Part shown: positions 6,508 to 15,526 of the stretch, piece after piece | Position numbering within the stretch: the first letter of the stretch is position 1 | Layout of the letters: each line of letters opens with the position of its first letter | NCBI GenBank assembly: GCA_011064865.1 | Contig: JAAKFX010000002.1 | Span: 1-35,831 of the forward strand | Reading direction: 5' to 3' | DNA from: Candidatus Anoxychlamydiales bacterium | GTDB lineage: Bacteria > Chlamydiota > Chlamydiia > Chlamydiales > SM23-39 | Length of the DNA: 35,831 nucleotides | Notes under the pieces: model-generated | The model's database searches: none | What the model was told of the DNA's origin: nothing | The model's input: the letters and a program-made list of their open reading frames with translations, nothing else | Program-made: the position numbers and the translations under genes

Positions 6508-8574
6508 ATGCACCAAATACATTTCATACAAAAGCTATATAACAAATTTTTTCCTCAAAGTTTTGCTAAGGGATTAAAGCTTACTAATATATCAGAAGAG
6601 CTAGAGAATCTACCAATTAATGAGAAGAAGAAATTAGCATCTACTCTTTTAGCAAAAGCAGAAGAGATTCTGTCAAAAGAAGATTTAACTGCAATTAAAT
6701 TATTTAATGAAGCTGCGCAATTAGATCCTACAAACCCTTTAATTTGGTATAGACAGGGACTTGCTTTTTTTGAATATGGCACTTCTGCTAATAAAGACCA
6801 GGCACTTGTTTTAGCTAGTAAAAATTTTAAAATAGCAGTTAGTTTAGATTCTGAAGTTTTTGATTTTTGGTGGGCTTGGGGAAATGTATTGTTTGTATTA
6901 GGAAATCAAAAAGATGAGTATCACTACTTTTTAGAAGCGAAAAAAAAGTATAAGCATGCAGCTTTTTTATCACAAAATCAAACTGATGATATTCTATCTG
7001 AGCTATATTGGGATTTAGGTTTAATATACACAAAAATAGCAGAGCACTCTGGCGAGGCTATTGATCTTAAAAAAGCTATAGAAAAATTTCATAAATCAAT
7101 GAATCATCAAAAAGAGAAATCTGCTCCTTTTTTAAATGATCTAGCTACAGCTTATTTAAAAATGGGAGAGCTAATTAATGACAATAATATTTATATTCAA
7201 GCGATTGATTATTTTAAATTAGCAACTCAAAAATCTAATAAATACATTGATGCGTGGTCATCGATTGCGCATGCATATACTCAACTATATATAAATACAT
7301 TAGATGAAGAGTGTTTTATTTTAGCGAATAAACACTATGAGACATCTTTAGAGATAAATCCTTTAGATGCTAATTTATGGTTAGATTGGGCGAATTTGCT
7401 TGGAGAGAGCGGGAAATTAAATAAAGATACAAAAAAGCTAAGAGCTTCTATTGAAAAATGTATAAGAGCTAAAAGAAGAAATAAAAAATCAAATCCTGTA
7501 ATGGGGCAGTGGGTAGAATCTTTATCACTTTTAGGTGCGTATACAAATAGATTAGATTTGATAATTGAAGCTGAAAACAAAATAATGAAAGCAACTGATC
7601 TATATTCAGATGAGAGCGATCTTTGGTTCTCTTATGGAGTATGCATGAAAGCTTTTGCAATTTATTATAGCGACATCGATTATGATTTTTTTGCTATAGA
7701 AAAATTTCAAATTGGACTTTCTTTAGATAGAACAAATCCAGAGCTATGGAGTGAGATAGCCCTAACGCATTTAAAAATTGGAAAAGAGTTAGAAGATATA
7801 GATATGTTAGAGAGAGCCTCTAAATTTTTTATAAAAGCAATAGATATAAAACCTGCATGTCCAGCTATTATTTTTGATTATGCAAAAAATTTAACAGCTC
7901 TAGCAGAGCTGACTTTAAATCAAGCTACATTAGAAGAAGCGATAAAACAATTTGAAATAGCCTTAAATCTTCAAAAAAATGCAATTTTATCTCATCCTGA
8001 TTGGATATTTTATTATGCTTGTGCATTAGATCTTTTAGGTGATCTTTTTGAAAAAGAGAGCTATTATTTAAAAGCTATAGAGATTTTTAATAATGTTTTA
8101 TTAGTTGATCCAGATTTTAAAAAGATTCATTATAGATTAGCGCTATCTTTTTCACATCTATTAGAGGTGAACTCTAAAATCGAATATTTTGAAAAAGCAA
8201 ATAATTGTTTTAAATTAGCGACAAAACAAGATTTAGAAGATGAGAATGTCTGGTTAGAATGGGGTCTTACATTAATTTCATACTCTTATGATAATTTAGA
8301 TTCTCAGAGTCAGCAAAAAAAATATTTAGAAGCTGAGCAAAAGTTAATTAAAGCGGGTCAACTTGGCAATCAACATGCATATTATCATTTAGCATGTCTA
8401 TATTCTTTAACAAATAGATATACAGAAGCTATAAATTTTTTAGAAAAAGCGAAACAGATCGATATGCTCCCCCCTATAGAAGAGATCTTAGATGATGAGT
8501 GGCTTGATAACTTAAGAGCTACGGATCAATTCTCTCATTTTCTACATGAGATAGAAAAGAAACAAAATATCTAG
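6508..8574 (+). CDS. TPR repeat protein
   Basis: This 688-residue soluble-looking protein is built almost entirely of tetratricopeptide-like helix pairs from about residue 55 to 680. Typical repeat cores are visible (for example LFNEAAQLDPTNPLIWYRQG and IEIFNNVLLVDPDFKKIHYR), and a recurring W..W(A/G) start of repeats (WWAWGNVL, WLDWANLL, WLEWGLTL) suggests a specialised chlamydial repeat family. There is no signal peptide or membrane segment. TPR arrays hold protein partners; no catalytic domain is present, so I infer a scaffold. It lies 60 nt upstream of yidC on the same strand. The start ATG lacks a clear Shine-Dalgarno; A-rich sequence precedes it. A role in secretion or membrane assembly is suggested only by this neighbour. 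Confidence 0.85.
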   Translation: MHQIHFIQKLYNKFFPQSFAKGLKLTNISEELENLPINEKKKLASTLLAKAEEILSKEDLTAIKLFNEAAQLDPTNPLIWYRQGLAFFEYGTSANKDQALVLASKNFKIAVSLDSEVFDFWWAWGNVLFVLGNQKDEYHYFLEAKKKYKHAAFLSQNQTDDILSELYWDLGLIYTKIAEHSGEAIDLKKAIEKFHKSMNHQKEKSAPFLNDLATAYLKMGELINDNNIYIQAIDYFKLATQKSNKYIDAWSSIAHAYTQLYINTLDEECFILANKHYETSLEINPLDANLWLDWANLLGESGKLNKDTKKLRASIEKCIRAKRRNKKSNPVMGQWVESLSLLGAYTNRLDLIIEAENKIMKATDLYSDESDLWFSYGVCMKAFAIYYSDIDYDFFAIEKFQIGLSLDRTNPELWSEIALTHLKIGKELEDIDMLERASKFFIKAIDIKPACPAIIFDYAKNLTALAELTLNQATLEEAIKQFEIALNLQKNAILSHPDWIFYYACALDLLGDLFEKESYYLKAIEIFNNVLLVDPDFKKIHYRLALSFSHLLEVNSKIEYFEKANNCFKLATKQDLEDENVWLEWGLTLISYSYDNLDSQSQQKKYLEAEQKLIKAGQLGNQHAYYHLACLYSLTNRYTEAINFLEKAKQIDMLPPIEEILDDEWLDNLRATDQFSHFLHEIEKKQNI

Positions 8575-8634
8575 AATGCATTTCAAGTTTTTGCTATATT
8601 GATATCTTAAAAAGCATCGAAAAGGTCATTAAAG

Positions 8635-10491
8635 ATGGATAAACGTACTATTATTTTTATTATAGTTCTTGCAGCTAGTTTTTATGTAATGCAACTTATA
8701 TTTCCTCCACAAAAAACTCAGGCTCCTAAAACAGTTCAAACTGAGACTGCAACAGTCGTTAAAGAAGATTTCAAACAAGAGCCTATAGTCCAACCTACAG
8801 GAAAAGAGAGTTTTTATGTTTTAGAGAATGATTTTCTACAAGTAGTATTTTCAACAAAAGGCGGATCAATATCAGAGATCAATCTACCATTTAAAACAAA
8901 AGAAAACCAAAAAAGTATAGTAAATGAGATAAATTTCGATAGAGAGATAAAATCTCAATCTGTAGATAATGCAAAATTTCCTTTAAATTCCTATCAAATC
9001 TATGAAGATGGCAAAATAGTTGAACAAAAACCCACTATTAGCGGCTATTATCCATTAATTCGAAGACATCTAGTAGATCATCCAAGTATTAGTCCTAGTT
9101 ATTATTCATTGAATATAGTGAGCGATACAGACGCGATAGAAAATGCTAACTACAAACTTACAAGACTTGAAAAAGATTTAATTGAATTTGAGCTCACATC
9201 TTCTAATCGAAGAGTTACAAAAACCTATGAGTTTGCTAAAGAAGCCCCTTATACTTTTGATATGAGTGTTAGTATTGATGGTGATGCTAAAAATTTATGG
9301 CTAACATCTGGAGTTCCAGAAGTAGAGCTCACATCGGGAAGATCATCACCAGTTTTAAAAATGCGAACATATAGAAAGCAAAAAAATGTTGTAGATCAAC
9401 TATCTCTGCCTAAAGGTATAACTACAGTATCATCGATCTATCCTGATTGGACATGTAACTCAAATGGATTTTTAGGACTTATTATAGATCCTTTAACTGA
9501 AATCCCACCGGGATATAGAACGAAATATATAGCTGGAAACTCACTTCCAACAAGACTCACTCAAATCGATCAAAGATACAATTTATATCCAGCTGATAAA
9601 TATCCAGGCTATGAGATGTTTCTACCTTTAAAATCAAATGGAGAAAAAACAAATTTTAGAATTTTTGCAGGACCTTTTGCAAAAAACATATTAAATGCTG
9701 TCGATGCAACGTACTCAAATGCAATAACAGGTTACAACCCAGAATATATCAAAGCTAAAAGTTTTCATGGTATTTTTGCATTTATATCAGAGCCTTTTGC
9801 AAAACTTATGTTTAGCTTAATGCAGCTATTTCACAAAACTACTGCATCTTGGGGACTGTCTATAATTTTACTTACCTTTGTTTTAAGACTAATGCTCTAT
9901 CCATTAAATGCATGGTCGATAAAAGCAAATACTAAAATGCAAGAATTTGCTCCTAAAATGAAAGAGATTCAAAAAAGATATGCGAACAATCCTCAAAAGC
10001 AAAAAATGGAAATGATGAAGCTATATAAAGAGAAAGGCTCAAATCCACTTATGGGCTGCTTTCCTATGGTTATTCAAATCCCATTTCTACTCGGTATGTT
10101 TGATCTATTAAAATCAACCTTTGAGCTTAGAGGAGCGTCTTTTATACCTGGTTGGATAAACAATTTAACAGCTCCAGATGTTGTTTTTAGCTGGGGCAGA
10201 CCAATTCCTTTAATTGGCACAGAGTTTCATCTTCTTCCTATAATAATGGGAATAGTTATGTATCTACAATCAAAATATATGACTAAAAAACCGATAAAAA
10301 CGACAGGACCTGCAACTGATCAAGAGCGTCAACAAAAAGCATTAGCTACTCTAATGCCACTAATTTTTACAGTAATATTTTACAAAATGCCATCTGGATT
10401 AAATATTTACTATTTATTCTTTTCATTATTTGGTATATTGCAACAGTGGATAATGAATAGAAAAACACAGAAAAATTTGATGAAAACATGA
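8635..10491 (+). CDS. yidC: Membrane protein insertase YidC
   Basis: This 618-residue protein has an N-terminal membrane anchor (about 5-22), a large periplasmic beta domain (about 60-370) and the conserved insertase core (about 375-610). The core shows ILLTFVLRLMLYPLN with the conserved hydrophilic-groove Arg (near residue 418), the cytoplasmic hairpin KMKEIQKRYANNPQKQ, the GCFPMVIQIPFLLGMFDLL helix, and a basic tail. YidC inserts and folds inner-membrane proteins with or without SecYEG. AAAGG lies about 10 nt before the ATG. The stop overlaps the start of the DnaA paralog (ATGA), so the two are translationally coupled. yidC next to a dnaA gene also occurs in C. trachomatis (CT251/CT250). 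Confidence 0.96.
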   Translation: MDKRTIIFIIVLAASFYVMQLIFPPQKTQAPKTVQTETATVVKEDFKQEPIVQPTGKESFYVLENDFLQVVFSTKGGSISEINLPFKTKENQKSIVNEINFDREIKSQSVDNAKFPLNSYQIYEDGKIVEQKPTISGYYPLIRRHLVDHPSISPSYYSLNIVSDTDAIENANYKLTRLEKDLIEFELTSSNRRVTKTYEFAKEAPYTFDMSVSIDGDAKNLWLTSGVPEVELTSGRSSPVLKMRTYRKQKNVVDQLSLPKGITTVSSIYPDWTCNSNGFLGLIIDPLTEIPPGYRTKYIAGNSLPTRLTQIDQRYNLYPADKYPGYEMFLPLKSNGEKTNFRIFAGPFAKNILNAVDATYSNAITGYNPEYIKAKSFHGIFAFISEPFAKLMFSLMQLFHKTTASWGLSIILLTFVLRLMLYPLNAWSIKANTKMQEFAPKMKEIQKRYANNPQKQKMEMMKLYKEKGSNPLMGCFPMVIQIPFLLGMFDLLKSTFELRGASFIPGWINNLTAPDVVFSWGRPIPLIGTEFHLLPIIMGIVMYLQSKYMTKKPIKTTGPATDQERQQKALATLMPLIFTVIFYKMPSGLNIYYLFFSLFGILQQWIMNRKTQKNLMKT

Positions 10492-11789
10492 AAGCTTGGA
10501 AGCTTTTTTTAGTTGATCTAGAAAAAAAAATTGGTTCATCTACTGTAAGCAAATGGCTCTCTAGTTTAAAAATTCTAAAATTTGATGCATGTAATCTATA
10601 TTTAGAAGCTGAAAATTATTTCCAAGCAAAATGGTTCGAAGAGCATATAAGACCTATTTTAAAAAAGGGTTTTTATAACGAAAATTTTCATAAAATAAAA
10701 ATTCATCTCTCTATTAAAGATTCTTATCAAAAACCCAAAACAAAAGAGATAAAAAAACAATTTACATCAGAGACACTTCAAACTTATTTAACCTTTTCAT
10801 TTTTCATAGCATCTGAAAAAAATCTGATAACCTTAAAACTCTTAAAAGAAGCGGCTAGCTCTAATACCAGCAGCTTTAATCCTATTTTTTTATATGGCCC
10901 AAAAGGCTCTGGTAAAACGCATATATTACAAGCCTTAGCACATAAATTTACAGAGAGAAATTTAAATGTTTTTTATGTAAGCGCTAAAACTTTTACCAAT
11001 CATGTCGTAGATGCAATTCGAAATAGTGCAATGGCAGAATTTAGAAAAACCTATAGAAACTTAGATGTATTAATTGTAGATGATGCTCAAATTTTTTCTA
11101 AAAAGCTTGCGACTCAAGAAGAATTTTTCCATACTTTTAATACACTTCATTCAATGGGAAAACCCATCATTTTAAGTGCTAACTCAGCACCTAACATGTT
11201 AGATGATATTGAGCCGAGGCTTACCTCTCGTTTTGAATGGGGTATATCTCTATATCTAGAAAAATTAAAAAAATCAGATTTTAAATTAGTTTTAAAAAGC
11301 CAACAAAGTCTTTTAAATCTACATTTAGCTGCAGAGATAGAAAAATTCATTATTGATAATTTCAATAATATAACATCGATCAAAAAAGCTTTAAAAACTA
11401 TCGCTTTAAATGAGCATTTGGATGATCAAAAGTCTTTAGATGCAAATAAGATTAAAAACTATTTATCTCCTCTTATTTTAGAAGAAAAAGAAAAGGATTT
11501 AGATCCTGAAAAAATCATACAAGAAGTCTCAATATATTTTGGACTTACTTCAAAAGATATTTTAGGTAAATCTCAAACAAAAGAGTGTACATTCCCCCGT
11601 CAATTTTCAATGTATCTTTGTCGAGAGCTTTTAAAAATGCCTTTTATGAAAATAGGCACAATTTTTCAAAGAGATCATTCAACTGTAATGACAAGCATAA
11701 AAAGTATAAAAAAAGAATTAGATAATAACAAGCTAGACACTTTTAGTGCGTTGAAACAAATTACAAAAAAATTACATATCTTTTCTTAA
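10488..11789 (+). CDS. dnaA: DnaA paralog (chromosomal replication initiator family)
   Basis: This 433-residue AAA+ protein has a short domain I (about 1-75), very little linker, an ATPase core and a DNA-binding domain IV. Walker A is GPKGSGKT (137-144), Walker B is LIVDDA (195-200), and a box VII-like Arg sits in RLTSRFEW (R248). The C-terminal helix-turn-helix holds RDHSTVMTSIKSI (about 394-406). DnaA binds origin boxes and opens DNA when bound to ATP. Two features are unusual. The sensor II region NNITSIKKAL has Thr where NVRELEGAL of DnaA has Arg, and the signature reads FQRDH, one residue shorter than FGGRDH. Chlamydiae commonly carry two dnaA genes, so this may be the divergent second copy. 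It overlaps yidC by 4 nt. The true origin is not visible here. Confidence 0.88.
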   Translation: MKAWKLFLVDLEKKIGSSTVSKWLSSLKILKFDACNLYLEAENYFQAKWFEEHIRPILKKGFYNENFHKIKIHLSIKDSYQKPKTKEIKKQFTSETLQTYLTFSFFIASEKNLITLKLLKEAASSNTSSFNPIFLYGPKGSGKTHILQALAHKFTERNLNVFYVSAKTFTNHVVDAIRNSAMAEFRKTYRNLDVLIVDDAQIFSKKLATQEEFFHTFNTLHSMGKPIILSANSAPNMLDDIEPRLTSRFEWGISLYLEKLKKSDFKLVLKSQQSLLNLHLAAEIEKFIIDNFNNITSIKKALKTIALNEHLDDQKSLDANKIKNYLSPLILEEKEKDLDPEKIIQEVSIYFGLTSKDILGKSQTKECTFPRQFSMYLCRELLKMPFMKIGTIFQRDHSTVMTSIKSIKKELDNNKLDTFSALKQITKKLHIFS

Positions 11790-11832
11790 TTTTTTTTTTT
11801 TTAGCTTTTTATTTAGTGAGAATTATTTATAA

Positions 11833-11863
11833 ACAAAAAGCAGCTTTTTTAACTGCTTTTTGT
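11833..11863. terminator. Bidirectional terminator between dnaA paralog and slc1
   Basis: ACAAAAAGCAG (11833-11843) and CTGCTTTTTGT (11853-11863) form a perfect 11-bp stem with a 9-nt loop. A and T tracts at both ends let it stop transcription from the DnaA paralog (+) and from the convergent chaperone gene (-). Confidence 0.8.
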
Positions 11864-11882
11864 TTTAGATTAATTTTATGAA

Positions 11883-12404
11883 TTAAACTTTTACGAATCC
11901 GCCACCACCTGTCTCTCCAGGTTTTTGCATCTCTGGTGGTTTTGCTCCTCCAGGAAGTGGAAGTGTAAACGGCTCAGGCTCTTTTCCTTCACAAATATCC
12001 GTTACTATTTTTCTCCATTTTTCTACTGTCTCAACGAAAAGTGGTGCAAATCTACGAAGTGCAGATGCATCAACACCGAGGCCCATATCCAGAACACAGT
12101 GAAGAAGAATTAACTCTTCTTTTACTGCCACTCCTACTCCTCCTCCTGCCATTTGGCCACCTAGCATAGATCCTTCAAGAAGTCTTTGATAAAGTTTCAA
12201 TACGATTTTATCATCTTTAGGAAGTCCATCTAAAAGAGGTGAGTATAAGTACAATCTATCTGAATTTGGTTCATATGTTAAATGCAAAGAAAATGTGTTA
12301 TCAATCCCTAAAATACATGTGTTGTTTTCATCAAACCCCAAACCCTCAAGATTTAATTCTTTCGAAAATTCTTTTAGATTTGCTTTGGCATTTTCAAATG
12401 ACAT
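11883..12404 (-). CDS. slc1: Type III secretion chaperone Slc1 (CesT/SycE family)
   Basis: This 173-residue acidic protein has the class I chaperone fold. It closely follows chlamydial Slc1 (CT043) in such blocks as NNTCIL, FSLHLTYE, SDRLYLYSPLLDGLP and LEGSMLGGQMAGGGVGVA (residues 76-93), ahead of a Gly/Pro-rich tail. In C. trachomatis Slc1 is a dimeric chaperone for early effectors including TarP, keeping them secretion-competent at the type III ATPase. Its presence implies a type III system in this genome. An excellent ribosome binding site (GGAGG, 8 nt before ATG) and high expected expression fit its abundance in infectious particles. glgX lies near on the other strand, as in C. trachomatis (CT042/CT043). 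The effector partner is not identifiable here. Confidence 0.92.
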   Translation of the reverse strand: MSFENAKANLKEFSKELNLEGLGFDENNTCILGIDNTFSLHLTYEPNSDRLYLYSPLLDGLPKDDKIVLKLYQRLLEGSMLGGQMAGGGVGVAVKEELILLHCVLDMGLGVDASALRRFAPLFVETVEKWRKIVTDICEGKEPEPFTLPLPGGAKPPEMQKPGETGGGGFVKV

Positions 12405-12441
12405 TTGTTATCCTCCAAATATTAATTATTTTTGACATACA

Positions 12442-12470
12442 TTTTTATCATAAAAATTTTTTATAGACAA
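12442..12470 (-). promoter_or_regulatory. Putative slc1 promoter
   Basis: On the minus strand TTGTCT (12465-12470), a 17-nt spacer and TAAAAA (12442-12447) precede slc1 by about 38 nt. The -10 box is weak and the region is A+T-rich, so this is tentative. Confidence 0.35.
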
Positions 12471-12582
12471 AATAATTTTTAGAAAAATATAGCTCAACGT
12501 TTTGATCTAGTTTAATATATAAATTTATTTTTTTCAATATTGTTTAATTTTTAAAATTTTTACTTTGTATTAAATTTATTTT

Positions 12583-12814
12583 TTACTTTTTAGTATTATT
12601 ATAAACTTCAGTAGCTTTTTCAGTGGTTTTTGGCATCTCTTGTAATTCTATATGTACTATTCCATCAATAATTGTCGTTTTAGGTGGTTTTCTTACTATT
12701 TGAGGCTTTTTACTCGATCCATCGCCCTCATCCTTATCAACACTTTGTTCTTGTCCAGTTTTTCTAATAGCATAACAAAGAGTATCCTAAAGCTCCGATG
12801 CCTGCGCCCATCAT
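12583..12814 (-). pseudogene. Frameshifted small membrane protein gene
   Basis: Reading from ATG at 12814 (AAGG upstream) gives a hydrophobic stretch MMGAGIGALGYSLLCY that stops at TAG (12764-12766). The +1 frame then continues without a stop for about 60 residues (AIRKTGQEQSVDKDEGDG and on through PPKTTIIDGIVHIELQEMP) to TAA at 12583. Both halves together would make a protein of about 77 residues with one N-terminal helix and a charged tail. The change of frame must lie between 12766 and 12786 and equals one surplus base. This may be a decayed gene or an assembly error; no slippery sequence suggests programmed shifting. The rest of the 12405-13012 gap shows only A+T-rich sequence. Confidence 0.5.
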
Positions 12815-13012
12815 AAAACTAACCTTATTTATGATTTTTGAATCATCATTAAAAATAATTATAACATAATGATGAATTTTATTAAAGATGTTAGATATCT
12901 TTAGAAAATGAAGTATATAGTTTTTATTTGAATTAAAAAATATTTTACTATTTGCACTATCAAAAAATATAAAAATAGCTACAATCTGATAAGGATAAAA
13001 AAGAGCTAAAAA

Positions 13013-14830
13013 GTGTCTATTTTTGAAAAACTTGAGATAAAAGAAGGAAAAAGCTCTCCTTTGGGCATATCTAGGATATGCATATCTATATCTACGAAAA
13101 ACAGAGGGATAAATTTTGCATTTTATTCTGAAAACAAAGATGTGTTTTTAGTTTTAAAAAATGGAAAAACAACTAAAGAAATTGAATTAAATAGAAATGA
13201 TAATATTCATCATATAGAGATTGAAAACCTTCCTAAAGATACACTTTATGCTTATAAGGTAGAAAATGAGATTAAACAAGATCCCTATGCGAGATCTTTT
13301 GCATCACCTAATTCTTGGGGAGCTAAAACAGATGAAGATACATATCTTTTTGCAAAAGTAGATTTCGAAAATAAAGAAGAACTAAAAAATCTAGAAAAAA
13401 TTCAAAAACCAAATATAAAATTTGATGATCTAATTATATATGAAATGCATGTGAGAGCTTTTACAAAAGATATATCTACTAAGACAAAAAATAGCGGTAA
13501 ATTCTTAGGGATAATAGAAAAGATTGATTATTTAAAAAAATTGGGGGTAAATGCAATAGAGCTGATGCCTATATATGAATTTGATGAAAATTCATATAGC
13601 GCTGTTGATCCTGATACAAAAAAAAGGCTTTTTAATTTTTGGGGATACTCCCCTGTATCTTTTTTCTCTATTATGAAAAGATATGGCTCTGAAAAAGATT
13701 TTAAAAATTTAGTAGAAAATCTTCATAAAAATGGTCTCGAAATAATTTTAGATGTTGTCTATAACCATATGCAAAATCCTATAAAAGATAAAAACTACTT
13801 TTTGTTAGATGAAAACAAAAATCATCTAAATTTTTCAGGATGCGGAAATACATGTAATGCGAACTCTAAAGTGGGAGCTAAGCTTATTGTAGATTCTTTG
13901 ATTTACTTTGTAGAAAATTTTAATGTTGATGGATTTAGATTTGATTTAGCATCGATATTAACTAGAGGAAAAGATGGTATAACCTTAGAAAAGCCTTTAA
14001 TATTAGAGATGATAAAAAATGAAAAAAAATTAAAAGACATAAAACTGATTGCGGAGCCTTGGGATGCAGCAAATCTCAATCAACTAGGATTTTTTACAAA
14101 ATATAATTTTTATGAGTGGAATGATAAATATCGAGATGTTGTAAGAAAATTTATAAAAGGCGATGAAAATTTAGAAAAAGATTTTGTAGACGCTATTTTG
14201 GGGAAAAAAGATGTAAATTCAATTAATTTTGTAACTTGCCATGATGGTTTTACTCTAAATGATTTGGTGAGTTTTGAGAAAAAGCATAATGAGAAAAATT
14301 TAGAAAAAAACAGAGATGGAAATGATTTTAACTTTAGCAAAAATTATGGAATAGAAGGTTTTTCAGATGATGAAAAAATAAACGAAATAAGACTTAGACA
14401 AGCTAAAAATTTTATGCTCGCATTGATGATTTCAAAAGATGTTCCAATGATATATATGGGAGATGAATATCTACATACAAAAAATGGTAATAATAATACT
14501 TGGTGCCAAGATAATAAATTGAACTATTTTTTGTGGAATAATGAGATAAAATTTTTTGATTTTATAAAATTTTTAATCGAGTTTAGAAATAAACACAAAA
14601 GTTTTTTAAGCTACAAAAAAGCAAAATTTGAAATTAAGAAAAATTTTATAAAAATTTTATCAAATGATTTTATCGTAATATTCAATACAAGCGAAAACGA
14701 TATCAATGTAGAAATTTCAGATGGAAAATACAAAGTTTTGCTAGATACTTTTGATGGTAGTGAGAGGACTTATCAAAACAAAATTACTTTAAAAAATTTG
14801 TCTGCTGCAGTTTTACAAAAAACTAACTAG
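13013..14830 (+). CDS. glgX: Glycogen debranching enzyme GlgX (isoamylase type)
   Basis: This 605-residue GH13 enzyme has an N-terminal CBM48-type beta domain (about 15-120) followed by the (beta/alpha)8 barrel. The four barrel motifs are present: DVVYNHMQ (247-254), VDGFRFDLAS with nucleophile D311, LIAEPWDA with acid/base E348, and FVTCHDGFT with H410 and D411. It hydrolyses alpha-1,6 branches of glycogen limit dextrins. Chlamydiae store glycogen, and GlgX acts with phosphorylase in breakdown (some chlamydial GlgX is reported to reach the inclusion lumen by type III secretion). The protein is slightly shorter than the 640-660 residues usual for GlgX. The start codon is GTG; AAGAG lies 8-12 nt upstream. 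Confidence 0.95.
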   Translation: MSIFEKLEIKEGKSSPLGISRICISISTKNRGINFAFYSENKDVFLVLKNGKTTKEIELNRNDNIHHIEIENLPKDTLYAYKVENEIKQDPYARSFASPNSWGAKTDEDTYLFAKVDFENKEELKNLEKIQKPNIKFDDLIIYEMHVRAFTKDISTKTKNSGKFLGIIEKIDYLKKLGVNAIELMPIYEFDENSYSAVDPDTKKRLFNFWGYSPVSFFSIMKRYGSEKDFKNLVENLHKNGLEIILDVVYNHMQNPIKDKNYFLLDENKNHLNFSGCGNTCNANSKVGAKLIVDSLIYFVENFNVDGFRFDLASILTRGKDGITLEKPLILEMIKNEKKLKDIKLIAEPWDAANLNQLGFFTKYNFYEWNDKYRDVVRKFIKGDENLEKDFVDAILGKKDVNSINFVTCHDGFTLNDLVSFEKKHNEKNLEKNRDGNDFNFSKNYGIEGFSDDEKINEIRLRQAKNFMLALMISKDVPMIYMGDEYLHTKNGNNNTWCQDNKLNYFLWNNEIKFFDFIKFLIEFRNKHKSFLSYKKAKFEIKKNFIKILSNDFIVIFNTSENDINVEISDGKYKVLLDTFDGSERTYQNKITLKNLSAAVLQKTN

Positions 14831-14890
14831 CCAAGAATAAAAAACATCTGCTACACTCAAATTAGTATTATTTTATTTTCCGGGGGAAAA

Positions 14891-15526
14891 ATGATAAAGT
14901 TTTTAGCAGTGGCTATTTTGTCTTTGTTTATTTTCACATCATGTGAAAATAAAACTGAGAGTGAACAACAACATGTATCTAAATATTATGATGATGGAAG
15001 AGCTAGACCTGTCGTAGCTGTTGGAACAATTATTGATTCAACATCTTATGATCTTCCATGGAGCATTTCAGAAGAGTTAACTCATTTAGTTCAAAAACAA
15101 CTATCAACAAATCAAAGTATATTTTTAGCATCTACTGATGAGATTGATGAATTTTTAACAAATACTGATAATCCATTTGATGTAAATGTATCTTGGATGA
15201 AAGATAGATTTGAGCCAAATGAATTTTTAGTGTTTTTAGAGCTAATTAATCATACTGAGCTAAAAAAAGATAACATCACTAATCTTGATATGTCAGTGAG
15301 AATAAGAATAGTAGATGTTAGATCTAAAAAACCAAGAGTTATTCTACAAGAGTGTTTAAAGGATAATTATTATATAGCGAAAGGAGCTATTAAAGAAGAT
15401 TATCAAAATACTGTTTGGGGATCGAATGAATATGAAAACTCTAGAATGGGACTGGCTCATAAACAACTAGCGAAAGATATCTCTGATAGAATTTCTGATT
15501 ATATTGCTCTATCAAAGAGTCGCTAA
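14891..15526 (+). CDS. Putative lipoprotein (resembling chlamydial CT253 type)
   Basis: This 211-residue protein has a lysine-containing signal peptide and a lipobox-like FTSC with Cys18, followed by polar sequence, so lipidation and export are likely. The mature part contains PVVAVGTIIDSTSYDLPWSI and a mixed alpha/beta pattern resembling curli-assembly CsgG-like or generic small-ligand folds, but I cannot assign a family. In C. trachomatis a conserved lipoprotein lies in the same neighbourhood after yidC/lgt, and this may be its counterpart. The ribosome binding site is an unusually G-rich GGGGGA, 6 nt upstream. Its TAA shares one base with the ATG of the next gene, so the four genes 14891-18245 probably form one operon. 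Function unknown. Confidence 0.75.
   Translation: MIKFLAVAILSLFIFTSCENKTESEQQHVSKYYDDGRARPVVAVGTIIDSTSYDLPWSISEELTHLVQKQLSTNQSIFLASTDEIDEFLTNTDNPFDVNVSWMKDRFEPNEFLVFLELINHTELKKDNITNLDMSVRIRIVDVRSKKPRVILQECLKDNYYIAKGAIKEDYQNTVWGSNEYENSRMGLAHKQLAKDISDRISDYIALSKSR

Noticed and set aside
11790..11882. Replication origin next to the dnaA paralog
   Set aside because: No cluster of TTATNCACA-type boxes found; the spacer is short and taken up by a terminator.
12239..12466. Plus-strand frame opposite the slc1 start
   Set aside because: Antisense to slc1 and its promoter; no similarity to known proteins and no ribosome binding site.
12764..12790. Programmed +1 frameshift in the small gene between slc1 and glgX
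   Set aside because: No slippery codon, stop-context or stimulatory structure like known +1 sites (for example prfB) is visible; decay or error is simpler.
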